A DNA stretch of 64,000 nucleotides. Source: Symsagittifera roscoffensis (taxonomy: Eukaryota > Xenacoelomorpha > Acoela > Convolutidae). Below are positions 23,648 to 35,483 of the stretch, one piece after another. Both the position numbers and the translations under genes were made by a program. The DNA is taken from assembly GCF_963678635.1 (NCBI RefSeq), contig NC_087071.1, forward strand, positions 41,309,797 through 41,373,796, in the 5' to 3' direction. Within the stretch, counting starts at the first letter, position 1, and each line of letters opens with the position of its first letter. The notes under the pieces were generated by a model that did no database searches, was not told where the DNA came from, and saw nothing but the letters and a program-made list of their open reading frames with translations.

Positions 23648-25720
23648 TGGTGCATCCCGCAGAGGGCAACAAGTTATGCGAGGGACGAGCGAGTGAGAAT
23701 TTGTCTTAAAACTGATCCGGTTTTTTTCTTTCTGTTTTATATATAAAGAAAACTTCGATCATTAAAAAAAACTACTTAATTTAATTCTAGCTAGAGTGAT
23801 TAGATCGAATAAAACTGTGTATATTTTTATATTACCGAAACATAATATAGCCAGTACAAAAAACTTGGTCCGAGTGATCTGTATAACATGATTGTTTGTT
23901 CATTTAATTTAAGGATAGCAGAAGTATCACAAGGCTATTTTGACTGCCAAATTCCAGCCACAATAATAACTCATCTTTCCTGCATGATTTGGTTGCCCCG
24001 ATGCCGTGTCTTTCTTGAACATCAGATATTGTGGCACGTTAGCTTTTTCTATGTCTAAAAAACGCAAGCAAGATCTCGTTCTCAGTGTGGATCTGTATGC
24101 GACATAGTCACTTAGCTGTTATGTTCTGCTTGGACCATAACTCATTGGGCTATGAACAAAAGCAATTCCGATGTCTCTCAACAATCTCGGTTGTTTTCCT
24201 GGTATTAGGACTCAAATTGGTGTGTACTTCAGATTTTTACCGTCAGTTGTTTTCTAATTTTTTTCTAGTTTCTGGGTTTTTCTCATTTTTGTCTTTCTTT
24301 TTGTTTTCGTTGCTATTTTTCTAGTCGTTTATTGACTTTTCCATCTGCCTTTGCGTGCACTCGTTTATATCTTAAGTTTAAATTTTCTTGTTAAATAGCT
24401 CTTGACTGTCTAGTTTTCGCATCTGTTTTCTGTATCTGCTGGTCTGTTGAAAGTGTGGGGACCACTTGGGTTGGCTCTGATTTATTTTTCCGATTTCTAT
24501 TTACAACCTCGTCCTCCGACCACTTCTTGAGATCGTGCATAATTTCAGTAGGCCGCAGGGTTATATCAATTTTTTCAATCTAAATATGCATGTTTGACTT
24601 TTTCGATATTAGGTTTTTGTCAAACTCTTTGTTTTTAGGTTTGAAATTGAAGTGTTGGTTTTCCTCATCTGTGTATCTCAAAAATTGATGCGAGTTATTG
24701 TTAGTAATTCAGCCTTACCCGATGTTTTTTTCAACGGTGTTTTAGATTTCATATCCTCATAAATATGTCTGTTTTTATTGATTTTATCATTCTCTCTACT
24801 TCACTGATTAATCTTTGATCATCTAGGGGTGCAAAAATTAGTTTGATGTTGTCTGACTTACAAAATCGTTGGAAATTTTAGCTCTAAAAACTTGGGTTTG
24901 ATCACATCTCATTTTTCTTCGTACTTTGTGATTTGAAATATTGCGTTGCGTATATTTTATGCCAATGTCGGCCGTTGTGTTAGATAAATCTTTAGATGTA
25001 GGTAATTTGGACCACTTATCTATAGCAACTAAGATGTAGGCATCCTAATTTATACTGACTGGGAGGGGCACTGCAAAAATCTAAATTATTTTCTTCTTTA
25101 GGCTCAACTAGTGATTCCATTTGTAATGAACTTTTTTTTGCATTAACTATTTAAAAAAATGTCCTGTTCGGTATAAATTTGCATTCCTTTTTCTGGTTGC
25201 AATTTTGTTTTTGTGCCCAAAAATATGTTTCACCCAAAAAATCTAAAAATCAAAAAGAGTGCTTTTTGGTAAGAAAACTTTTGTTTTTTTTTGTTTCATA
25301 TAATATTTTTGTAAAAAAACAGGCCTTTTTTTCAAATTTTTAGTTAATAGTTCCTTATAAAAAATTAAAATTAACTTACAAGAAAAAAAACCAAATGCAG
25401 TTTTTCTGCGTGGTAATTGCAAGTTACACTCTGGGTTTTATTATAAGAAAAAATCCTTGGTAAAGGTTTCGGATGAAACCCAAAAAACTAAAACGAAACT
25501 TTGTTTATTTTATTAATGGAAAAAAATGTGTTTCGTACCTTTTCGTAGTATGGAAAAAAATATATCTCATACAACTTCATAAATTGACAAAAACTGCTTT
25601 GGCTGTTTTCAAAATTTTTTTGTGATAAAAAAGTTGGCAAAACGCTTGTTGTTTAACTCCAGAGTATGAGAAAAATTGCTTATTAAAATATTTTATAGAA
25701 GGAAAAAAAAATACCGATCT
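23648..25720 (-). mobile_element. Gypsy-like retroelement fragment, copy 1 (broken)
   Basis: This stretch and 26693-29560 are diverged copies of one sequence in the same orientation. They share the start word CCCGCAGAGGGCAACAAGTT and many later blocks (for example GGACCACTTATCTAT and TTTCGGATGAAACCC). On the - strand the region near 24.96-25.07 kb corresponds to the integrase core recognisable in copy 2. Both are heavily broken, with many breaks each, and no LTR pair was found. Confidence 0.6.
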
Positions 25721-26249
25721 TGCTTTTTTATTGAAAAATAACTACGTTTTTTTTTGAAAAAAAAAACGGTTACCATACACTTTCCATATATGAAAATTGT
25801 ATGATAACCATTTTTTCATAGAAGGCAAGATTTTCAGAAATTGTTCAAAGTTGTTATAAACAAATTTATATTTTTTAAGAGTGCCTTTGCTCAATTTAAA
25901 GTACAAATTTAAATTGAAGCTAAGAAAATAGTTATCAAACAATTTCCATATATGAAAATTGCATGATAACCATTTCTTCATAAAAGGCAAGATGTGCAGA
26001 ATGTCCTAGAGTTTTTTCTTACAATTTTCTGAGTCTATGAAACTGTAGCAATTGTAGGACAAACATTTGTTCATAATGGAAATTGTAGGATAATCATTTT
26101 TGGTCAACCCACGCTAAGATGCACTTGAAATACTATCTACAAATTAAAAAATAACTTAACAGTTCTCAAATCAAGCAAGATGTCTTGACCAAAAACAATG
26201 TGAGCGACTTTTTTCAAATGCTCGAGCAAATCTACCACTAGAAAATATG
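25721..26249. repeat. Short AT-rich repeats around CCATATATGAAAATTG
   Basis: Two direct copies of a roughly 40-bp word (CCATATATGAAAATTG then ATGATAACCATTT) occur at about 25785 and 25946, and a third related form near 26075. The last ends in ATAATCATTTTTGGTCAACCC, linking it to the GGTTGACC family. No gene is seen. Confidence 0.5.
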
Positions 26250-26655
26250 TAAGATTTGAGCGGTTTGAGTGGTTTTTTTAGACAATTACGCTCAAAATCT
26301 TGCTTCAAGATGAGCGGTTTGAACGGTTTTTGAACGGTTTATTTAAAAAAAACCGCTCGAAAACCGCGCAAGATTTGAGCGGTTTATCTAAAAAACTGTT
26401 CAAAAACCGCACAAGATTTGAGCGGTTTTTGAACGGTTTTTCTAGATAAACCGCTCAAAAACCGCTCTAATCTTGCGCGGTTTTTGAGCATTTTTTTTCA
26501 GATAAACCGCTCAAAACCAGTCAAATCTTGCGCGGTTTTGTAGCGGTTTTTTAAAAAAAAACGTTCAAAAACCGCTCAAACCGCTCATTTTGAAGCAAGA
26601 TTTTCAGCGTAAAGGTTTCAAAAAACCGCTCAAACGGCTCAAATCTTGCTTCAAA
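26250..26655. repeat. About 400-bp foldback palindrome of GAGCGGTTT / AAACCGCTC words
   Basis: The two halves are near-perfect reverse complements over some 400 bases. Outer arms GTAAGATTTGAGCGGTTTGA pair with the complement near 26655, and ACGCTCAAAATCTTGCTTCA near 26289 pairs with the block around 26590. The interior is a dense mixture of AACCGCTC and GAGCGGTT. It lies exactly between the two copies of the gypsy-like fragment. Confidence 0.8.
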
Positions 26656-26692
26656 TTAGGTGAAAAATCTCGACTCGAGTTACGCCACTGTT

Positions 26693-29560
26693 GTGCGTCC
26701 CGCAGAGGGCAACAAGTTATGCGAGGGACAAGCAAGTGAGATTTTGTCTAAAAATTGATCCGTGTTTTCGTTGTTATTTTTTGTTCCAATTTTCGACACG
26801 AAAACAGCGGAATATTTGTGCTCGGAGTGGGTTTTTTTTCATCAGACAAATTTCAACTTTTTAACTAGCCGTTTTTGACGGAATTTTTAAATATCATTCG
26901 AAATGTATTGTTGTTTTGAGCTTAAATTTGAAAGGTAATGTCACCTGTGATCATTTTTAGTAAAGTTATGGGAGTTTAAAGATTGCCATTTCGGCCAATT
27001 TGGGACAATTAACGCGCGATATATTTCGCGCTAATAACGCGTAAGCGGAGAGTTAATCCGCCTTAGAAATCGTTCCAAATTGGTTGAAAGAAGCTTATTT
27101 GCCTAAATTGATTTGTTGTAAGGAGCTAAATATATCCTGATGTACTTGATATGGCGTGTGGGGGGATGATTTTCAATAGAAGTTTCAAAGTTTAGAATTT
27201 TTTTCTTTTTGTTTCATTTCATTTAATGTTTTTATGTTTTACTGCTCCATAAACCTAAAAAGGCAGTCGGAACATTCAGGGCTTCGCCCTGTTACGAGCA
27301 GTCTTGTCCGTCTTAGAAATTGTTCCAAATTGGTACAAAGAAGCTTATTTGCCGTAACTGATTTGTTACAAGGAACGAAATCTTTCATTTTGTACTTTAA
27401 ATGGCGTGTGGGGTGATGATTGTCATAAAAATTTTCAAATTATAGAAAAAAAATTTTCATTTTATTTTATTTCATTTATTTTTTTAATGTTATTACTGCT
27501 CAATAAAACTTAAAAGGCAGTCGGAACATTCATGGCTTTGCCCTGATACGAGCAGTCTCGTTATACATGTAGCATCAAACCTAAGGAAAATTTCTGTTTA
27601 TTAGAAAAACTACCTAGTATAATTTCAGCGTGATAATTCCAGAGTGGTTAGATCGCATAAAATTGTGTATATTTTTATATTACCGCAAAAAATTATAGCC
27701 AGTACAGAGAACTTAGTCCGAGTGATTGCTTGTTTCATCTATTTGAAGGATAGCAGAAGTCTCACCAAGACTATTTCGACTGCCATATTTCAGCCACAAA
27801 AATAACTCATATTTCCTTCTGGATTTCGTGGCCCCGATGCGGTGTCTTTCTTGAACATCAAATATTATGGCGCGTTGGGTTTTTTATGTCTAAAAAAAGC
27901 AAGTGTGGATTTAATTGCGACATTGTCACTGAGCTGTGATGGTCTTCATTGCCCATAATTCATTGGGTTAGGAACAAAATCAATTCCGATTTCTCTCAAC
28001 AATCTCGGTTGTTTTTTTAGTGTAAGCATCCAAATTGTTGTGTAAATTAGATTTTTCCCGTCACTTGTTTTCTATTTTTATACTAGTTTTTGAGCTTTTC
28101 ACTTGTTTCTTTTTCTTTTTGTTTTCGTTGCTACTTGTTCTTGTCGTTTATTGACTTTTTCATCTACCTTTGCTTGCACCCCGTTAAATCTTAAGTTTAA
28201 ATTTTCTTGTTCAATAGCGTCAATAGCTCTTGACTGTCTAGTTTTCGCACCTATTTTCTGCATCTGCTGGTCTGTTGAAAAATTGGGGTCCACTAGGGTT
28301 GGCTCTGGTATACTTTCCCGATGTCTTTTTTACAACTTCGTCCTCCGACCAATTCTTGATGGTGCAATATAAAGGCTGTAGAAGTTATATCGATTTTTTA
28401 AAATCTAAAAATGCGTGTTTGAATTTTCCCAGTTTAGTTTATTTGGCGAACTGTTTGTCTTTAGGTTTGAAATTGGAGTGTTGGTTTTCGTCACCTGCGT
28501 ATCTCAAAAATTGATGCGAAATAAATTTTGGAATTCAGCCTTATTCGATGCTTTTTTGAATGGTGTGTTAGTTCTGACTATCCTCATAAACCCATGTGTT
28601 TTAGCGATTTTATTTTTTTTCTACTACACTAAATGATCTATGATCATCTACAGGTGCGAAAAGTAGTTTGATGTTGTTTGATTTACAAAATCTTTGGAAA
28701 TTTTAGCTCTAAAAGTTTGGGTTCGACCACATCTCAGTTTTCTTTGTACTCGGGGATTTGAAATATTGCATTGCAGATGTTTCATGGCGATGTCTGCCGC
28801 CATAATTGATACTACTTTAGATGTAGTGAGTTTGGACCACTTATCTATGGCAACTAATATGTAAGCATCATTATTTATATTGACTGGGGGGCTGCAAATT
28901 CTATGTTAATTTCTTCGTTAGGCTCAACTAGTGGTTCCATGTGGAATGAACATTGTTTTTTTCGTATTAACGGTTTTAAATTTTAATCTTTTTTGGTTGC
29001 AATCTTGTTTTTGTGCTCAAATATATTTCACTCAAAAAGTCCAAAAATCAGAAACACGATTTTTTTTGTTTCATATGCAAAGATAAAGATGAATTTGTAA
29101 GAAAACAGGCCTTTCTTCTCAACTACCAAAGTACACAAACTACAAAGTATCTAGCATAAACAATCAGTCTTGTTTTTGGTTTATAGTTCCGTATAAAAAT
29201 GTTAAAACTAACTTACAAGGCTAAAATTACCAAATGCAGATTATCTACGTAATAATTGCCAGTTACAATCTGGGCTTTCTTATGACAAAAATCCTTGGCT
29301 AGTGTTTCGGATGAAACCCAAAAAATGAAAAAAAAAACTTTTTTGTATTTTTACATATTTATGGAAAAAGTGTTTATCGAATCTTTTCATAGTATGCAAA
29401 AAAGGTTTCTCCGAAACACTAGCCAAGGAATGGTATGACTTTGGTTATTTTCAAAAAATTTTTGTGATAAAAAGTTTTGGAAAACACTTGCCATTGAATC
29501 CCAGAATATGACAAAATTGCTTTTTATAATATTTCATAGAATAGAAAAAAATACTTATCT
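26693..29560 (-). mobile_element. Gypsy-like retroelement fragment, copy 2 (broken)
   Basis: Longer diverged copy of 23648-25720. On the - strand the area about 28.8-28.9 kb reads as an integrase core with the motif AYILVAIDKWSKL (first catalytic Asp region of Ty3/gypsy integrases). At 28.1-28.3 kb is a short Lys/Glu/Gln-rich coiled-coil-like frame. About 850 bases (26.77-27.62 kb), including a tandem repeat, have no counterpart in copy 1. The fragment is broken in many places and old. Confidence 0.6.
27057..27549 (+). repeat. Tandem pair of about 250-bp units
   Basis: Two adjacent units share CCGCCTTAGAAATCGTTCC-like starts, a TGGCGTGTGGGG-GATGAT middle and an AAAAGGCAGTCGGAACATTC ... ACGAGCAGTCT end. 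The first runs to about 27304 and the second to 27549. They are present only in copy 2 of the gypsy-like fragment. Confidence 0.75.
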
Positions 29561-30072
29561 TGCAGTTTTCGTAGTTTTTTTTGAGGTATGAAAAAGTATG
29601 AAATAAAACGATAAGTTCGAAAAGTTTTTTTAGTCAACCGCGACAATTATTCTTTCAGAAGAATTGAATAGATTGTATGTTGGTCTGTACCATCGAGGAT
29701 ATATCATGTTATGTAAACGTTAAAAACAAGAAGCAAAACAGTTCGGCATTGTTATCCCATGAGAAACATTGCTGAATAAGAGGACCTGCTGAAAAAACAA
29801 GGATGCTCCTGTCGAAAGGTACAATTGAGACAATCATAAGCATCTGAACTTCAAAATAATGACAAAATTATTAATGCAGGATGAGTTGCAAATTTTTATA
29901 TTAAGGTTTCAAAATTATTTTTTTTGGTTCTAAATGAAAAAAGCAACAAAAAAGCAGGAGAAGATAATGGCACTAGTTTTTTTGTGCCTACTTATTTTAA
30001 TGTCGGATGGAGTTTCAGTTTAAAAAATCTCGGATGGAATTGAGTAGTGACTATTTAACGTCATTTTGATTG
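29561..30072. other. Spacer before the gypsy element
   Basis: No gene or repeat end is recognised. Confidence 0.5.
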
Positions 30073-30286
30073 TGTAATAAACTATTCTAAATCCACGGTC
30101 TATGTCAACTAATGTACAATTACTTGAAAAGATAAAACTAATAAATTAGAGTGTGTTAATTTAAAACGCTGTGGAAGGACAACTGAACTAACACACTACG
30201 ATCGACCGATGGTGGTATCGAATAAGTTAACTGGTATTTAATTAATACCGAAGGTCATGTGAAACAGCTAAAAACAAATTACAACA
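30073..30286 (-). repeat. 3' LTR of the gypsy element
   Basis: 214 bp, matching 33067-33280 along its length. Shared landmarks are TCTAAATCCACGGTCT, GAACTAACACACTACGATCG and TCGAATAAGTTAA. Confidence 0.85.
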
Positions 30287-33066
30287 TTTCCCGCCGGGAA
30301 AAAAGATAAACTACTAAATCACAAACTAATTCTATACACAATCAATTTCCCCCTTCAAAGTAGGAACAAATTTGTACAAACTGCGCCATGAAAGTGAATA
30401 GTACAGCAAGCAAAATAGTATGGTAAGAGTCTATTCAACCAACGGGTCTGTCGACTATGCATCGTTACATTCCCGTGGTTTGCCAAAAGTGAAGAGAGTA
30501 GTGCTTTATGGTCCGTAATGATTTGGAATTCTGTTCCCTGAAGATATTTCCTAAAGTGTTCGGAAGCCCACACCACTCCCAGTAGTTCTAATTCATTGGT
30601 GGAATACCTCATTTTATGATTCTTTTGAAATATAGATGCAAATGCAATCGTTTTCCACTGGTCCCCTGTAGTTGTTCTGGAGTCGCACGAAGCTGTGCGC
30701 TGTGCGAAGCGTCCATTTCCAGCCTGGTCCTTCTTTTTATGTCAAAATGGCTATTTTCTGTGATTTTTACAATTTCTGATTTTAGTTTTTCGAATGCTCT
30801 TGAATAATCATTGTCCCATTTATAGACAGATTTTTATTCAGTAGCGGACAAAGTGGAGAGCTTAGGGTCGAGAAATTCGGGACGAATTTCACATACCAGT
30901 TTATCGAGCCGAAGAACGAACGTAGTTCAGAAATTTTCTCGGGAATTGGCAAACTTTTATGACGTCTGCTTTACCGACCAATGGTCGTACTCCCTCGCCG
31001 GAGATTTTGAAGCCAAGCCATTCTTTTTCTGATTTAAAAATTGTTTGTGAATAGTTTGTGTCTATGTAACAGTTTGTGAATAGTATTTTTTTCAACAGTG
31101 AGTCCATGATCCGTTGGAATTCAATTTGCATGTCACCCAGTTAAACTACTATACTATAATTACACTGTTTACTTGTTTGATCACACAACTTGAGTTGAAT
31201 GTAGGCGTTTTTCAGATCTAGGTTGCTGAACCAAACTTGTCCGTTGGTTTTCTCTGAGATTTGTAGAGCTACGTTATCTATGAGTTTGTGGATATTAGGA
31301 ATTTATTACTAGTTTTTGAGAAAACGGTCGTTTAATAATTTAGAATCTAACGCAAATTTATTTGAACCGTCTTTTTTTCGAGTAATCACAACCGGGCTGA
31401 TGAAGCAATCTTTGTCGCATTGTTCCAGTATTGATATATGACCTTCGGTCTCCATTCTTTTTAAATCTTAATTTACCCACGCGTTTAGTTGAAGAGGAAC
31501 TCTTCTCCCTTTAGCTTGTACTGGTTTAAATGGTGAGTGAAAGTGAGTTACTTTGTGATCGTTAAGTTTTTTTCACACTCTAGTGATTAGTTTTTTGAAC
31601 TCATTAAAGATCTTGTCATTGAAAGGAGGCAAGTGTGTACTCTGAAGAACGGTGTTTCTTCGCTGGTCCAGTCATTGGATTGTGTCCTCACGATTATTTT
31701 TCCTAAGATATTGATTGTATCGTCAGTGAAGCCACAATACAAGTCTTTGATCCGCTTCTCCTCTGGGTAAAATTTCAAGTTCGGGTATCTAAATTTGATC
31801 TTGTGCAACAAATTTTGTTTTAAAAAATTTTCAGGGCTTGCTGAATTTACTGGTATGTTCATATTCACAATCATATCCCAACTCAGGCCTATTTTCAGGA
31901 GTTTCTTCGTTTCGAGTCCGTTTTTTTCGTAGATTGTCCTCACGCTCAATACTTTGAAGTCGTCATTGTCGCTCTGCCCGTACTCGTTACAGGCGTTTAT
32001 CACATCACATGACTCTCGATTCTCAGCCGAGGAGCTTTCCGGGGAGACGTATGTACAATTCTCGGTATTTACATAATTGTCATTCACATCAGTTACAGCG
32101 GGATTTACATTACTTGGCGAAGTGTCCTTTATAATTACAATTTTTTCACGTTTTTTCCTTCACTGGGCAAACGTTCGGATGCCTTTTCTTAAGTACTTTC
32201 CCACGTTTTATGCGCGAGTTACTCCGTTCTATATTTAGACTTGGTTCCTTCTTGATCTTGTTATGGTTGTTAAAAGAATTAAACATTGTCCTATTGGTCA
32301 ATGATCGTGCCATATTTGTCAATTTATGATGAATAAAATATCTTTTTTGATCAATCAAGGCTTGGTTGAGTGCTTCCGTTGGACTTATGATGGCTGAAAG
32401 TGATTTCCTTTGGGTGTCTGTGTTCTCATATTGCAGATGAAAACGTCCCTTATCCACTCCGCTTCATCGGATTTCTTTATATTACACGTACTCGCCAAAT
32501 CCGTTAGGGCTCCCGAGAAATGCTCGTAAAATTTACGATATTTCTGCTTTCGATTTAAAAATTTGTACCTTCCAAACGTAGTATTAGCCGTAGTGTTGTT
32601 TAATCCTGCGTCAAGCAGATTCCAAAACTCTGTGTAGGAGATTGCTAAGATCTTGAACCTCGTGTTCTTTTTTGTAAAGATTCTTTTTCCTTCGCTCCCT
32701 AAAGCTAGAAACAAGATTGAGCGCAGTTTCTTATCTGCCTTTGTTTGTCTCATTCCGTTGAATTTCCTTTTTTCTTCCTTGATCCGCTTTTTTTGGCCGA
32801 TTCGTAATGTTTCATTGCGTTTCTGTTCCTTGTCTCTCTGTTGGCTCTGTCCGTGTCCGACTCGCTACCTCTAATTTGTTCCAAGATGGGGATTTACGTT
32901 TCTGGAATCTCTGGTATGTGTAGCCTCTCTATGTCCAGATTTTCTTTAGCAATAATCGTCAATTGAAAATGGTCGCTCCATTGGGTCCAGTCATGCGGTG
33001 GCTCTAAGGTATGGTTAGATGAGAAGGGGAGAATTCCACGCAGGTTTGAATCATTTGACTGCGCCA

Positions 33067-33280
33067 TAAAAAATTATTCTAAATCCACGGTCTTTGTACA
33101 ACTATTGTACGACTTTTTTAAAAGTTTAAATTATCAAAATAGAGTGTGTTAACTTAAAACGTTCTAAAAAGACAACCGAACTAACACACTACGATCGACC
33201 GATGGTCGTATCGAATAAGTTAAGTGGTTTTTAATTAATACTGAAGGTCATTTGAAACAGCAAAAAAACAAATCACACCA
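33067..33280 (-). repeat. 5' LTR of the gypsy element
   Basis: Partner of the 3' LTR. The primer-binding site follows it directly on the - strand at 33057-33066. Confidence 0.85.
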
Positions 33281-33864
33281 TTGGGTTTTCGGTCAAAAAA
33301 ACTTTTTCACAGAAAAACTGTTCAGGACAGTTTTGCCTCTCTGACCTAAACTGAGCAAAGAGAGAATACAACTGGTGGGTATCATTAAGAGGCTGTTTAA
33401 ACCATTTCGATCCGCAATATTCCAGCCCCAGATTGGAATGATATGTGACATTTTTCTTCTTATAATTTTAATTTGGGGAAGGTTTTTTTGTTTTGAAAAA
33501 AAAAACGGTTTTGCGTTTTCTTTTAAACTTTTGTGGTACATACTTTCTATTATGCTTGCCGAAACACCAGTTTTTCTAAATCAATGTTTTTTGTTTTGTC
33601 TTATGAAATGTTTTCAAATCTGCATCTTACATTGGAAAATACTTTTTTTCAAAAAAAAAAAGATCTATTGCTTTCTACCTAACATCTATCTTTTTCTTGC
33701 AACAAATTGTAGCCATATCTTACTGTAGAACTCGCACAGCCATCAAAAGTCCTTAATTTTTTTCTCAGTTCAGAGTTATATAGAAATGTGTTATGCTATC
33801 AAAAAAAAGTTTTCTGCAAAGCCGTAATTTACTTAATAAAACAAAAAAAAGCTGTCATTTTAAT
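33281..33864. other. Spacer
   Basis: No gene is recognised. A - strand frame at 33293-33541 is low in complexity and is not supported. Confidence 0.5.
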
Positions 33865-34974
33865 ACCCGCACCGAGTGCCCATGGATTCTAATCAATAAT
33901 AATGGATTCCCGAGACCAAAAAATGTTTATAATCCCTTACGGATGTAAAGTTCAGACCAGGAAATCGATTTTTTTGCAATTAGAATCGATTGTTCTGGAG
34001 AAATAATAATCCATTATAATCCATTATGATCGATAATAATCCATTATTTTGTCACTGAAATCGATTATTTTGCCAGGAAAATCCATCAAAATCGATTATT
34101 TATGAGGTAAAAAAATCCATTATAATCCACCATAATCGATTATAATCGATTAATTATGAGGTAAAAATCCATTATAGTCCATTATAATCGATTATAATTC
34201 ATTTTAGTCAGCTAATCCAGCGATTCTATTTCTAATTCTTAAGTAAACAAAAAAGACTTTGTACAAGTTTTTTGAGGTACATAATTCAACCCCCCCCCCA
34301 AAAAAGTAGAATTCAAATCTCATGATTTTAAAAAGTCCTCTTTGTTTGCCAAAACCATTAACCATAATAGCTGCCCGCTCCGGCCAAATAATTGAAAAAA
34401 ACATTTCCAAGAAAAGGATACAGGGGATTAAGTGAGTAAAAACAGGTGATGGTACGTACGGACCCTGTTAAATTACCCTGGAATTTAAATTTACTAGCTT
34501 TACGAATAACTCATACTACCGTGGGTACACTAAATGAGCAAAATAAAGCTAAATTTACATGTTTTGTCTCAGAGCGTCTTTTTTGACGTCGCACTATTTT
34601 AAAATTTTTTGATCGAAAATTTGAAAAAAAAATGTAAAAATTTGAAATATTGTGAAAAAGGCAATCCGAACTATAACAACCAAATAACATTGTAGAACCA
34701 GATAAAACTCTAAGTGATGGCCGCCGAGCGTCTAAGGATTTTAATCGATTATAATGGATCATAACTCAAACTCGAATGTTGTGGAATAAACACAAAAAAC
34801 GATTATAATCGATTATAATCGATTATAATGGATTTTGCTGATTCGAAAAATAGTGTCATTATAATCGATTTTTAATGGATTATAATCGATTATTTTGTAA
34901 TTTCATAGACACTGTCTATCTGTCTATATAATGGCAATATAATCGACTAGAATCCATTGGCGCTCGGTGCGGGT
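33865..34974. mobile_element. ACCCGCAC-ended TIR element B
   Basis: The ends match as inverted repeats over about 28 bases: left ACCCGCACCGAGTGCCCATG, right (complement) ACCCGCACCGAGCGCCAATG. They continue into GGATTCTA. The outermost A/T together with the flanking bases gives TA on both sides, so a TA target duplication is possible. Two inner zones (33.97-34.20 and 34.74-34.95 kb) are saturated with ATAATCGATTATAATCCATTAT-like near-palindromes, and a less repetitive centre separates them. It is of the same family as element A (10007-10692). Confidence 0.75.
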
Positions 34975-35340
34975 ATGTTTACCGCAGTAAACATTGTAAC
35001 GCAGAATCAAAAACTTTTCAGTTCAAAAGTCAGATTCTGAGAAAATGCATTCAAACTATAAATTATGATAGATATAAAGAACTTTACTTGTTTCTCACAT
35101 ATTATATCACTCATTTTCGCAGATAGAATTAGTTAAGATACTTTTACGAACGTCAACGTGACCAAGTTCAGTAGTATAATCATTAAAAATTAACATATTT
35201 AATTATAATTTTTAACCATTCACAAAAAAGAATTGTGATGTGAAGATTTTGTTATTTTGTCTCCCATTGTCCAGAATTTCGATTTTACCCTCCGCCCAAG
35301 TTGACATCGATGAGTGATTTTTTTAAAGTTATTATTTTTT

Positions 35341-35483
35341 TCAGTTATACATTCCTACACTATTGAAATCACGTATAAAATTTTCTTCTGGCTCTCGATC
35401 GAATTCAGCTGTGACCTCACAAACAGCATTGGGCTCTTCTACGTTTCCATAGCACTCAACATCATGAACATAGTTTTGTTCTC
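35341..35483 (-). CDS. Terminal exon of a C-type-lectin-like host gene
   Basis: On the - strand a TTTTTAG acceptor (ending at 35484) opens a 143-base exon that ends in a stop at 35341. It encodes a C-terminal lectin-like segment with HDVECYGN and NAVCEV, followed by an acidic tail. In C-type lectin domains the end typically runs W-x-D-x-x-C then a short loop and C-E, which this follows. The first two bases complete a codon started in the exon at 38079-38240, so the phase fits. The intron between them is about 2.6 kb and loaded with repeats. The protein would be secreted or membrane-bound and is a kind strongly expanded in nematodes. The family call rests on two exons only. Confidence 0.5.

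Larger units (their letters stand above)
30073..33280 (-). mobile_element. Ty3/gypsy retrotransposon with both LTRs, broken
   Basis: A 3.2-kb element on the - strand. LTRs of about 214 bp lie at 33067-33280 (5') and 30073-30286 (3'), both starting TG on the - strand. Next to the 5' LTR, 33057-33066 reads TGGCGCAGTC on the - strand, matching the serine-tRNA-type primer site of the 17.6/297 gypsy group. A purine-rich GGCGGGAAA precedes the 3' LTR. Between them lie gag-like (32.1-32.75 kb), protease-region (31.6-32.1 kb), reverse transcriptase (30.9-31.5 kb, with FSNLDLKNAYIQL) and RNase H (30.35-30.6 kb, with ITDHKALLSSL) parts. The LTRs look about 80-85 percent identical by eye, so the insertion is old. 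It has many breaks and appears shortened; no integrase was seen. Confidence 0.85.

Noticed and set aside
28099-28293. Lys/Gln-rich coiled-coil frame as an independent gene
   Set aside because: It lies inside the decayed gypsy-like copy 2 and is best read as part of that fossil.
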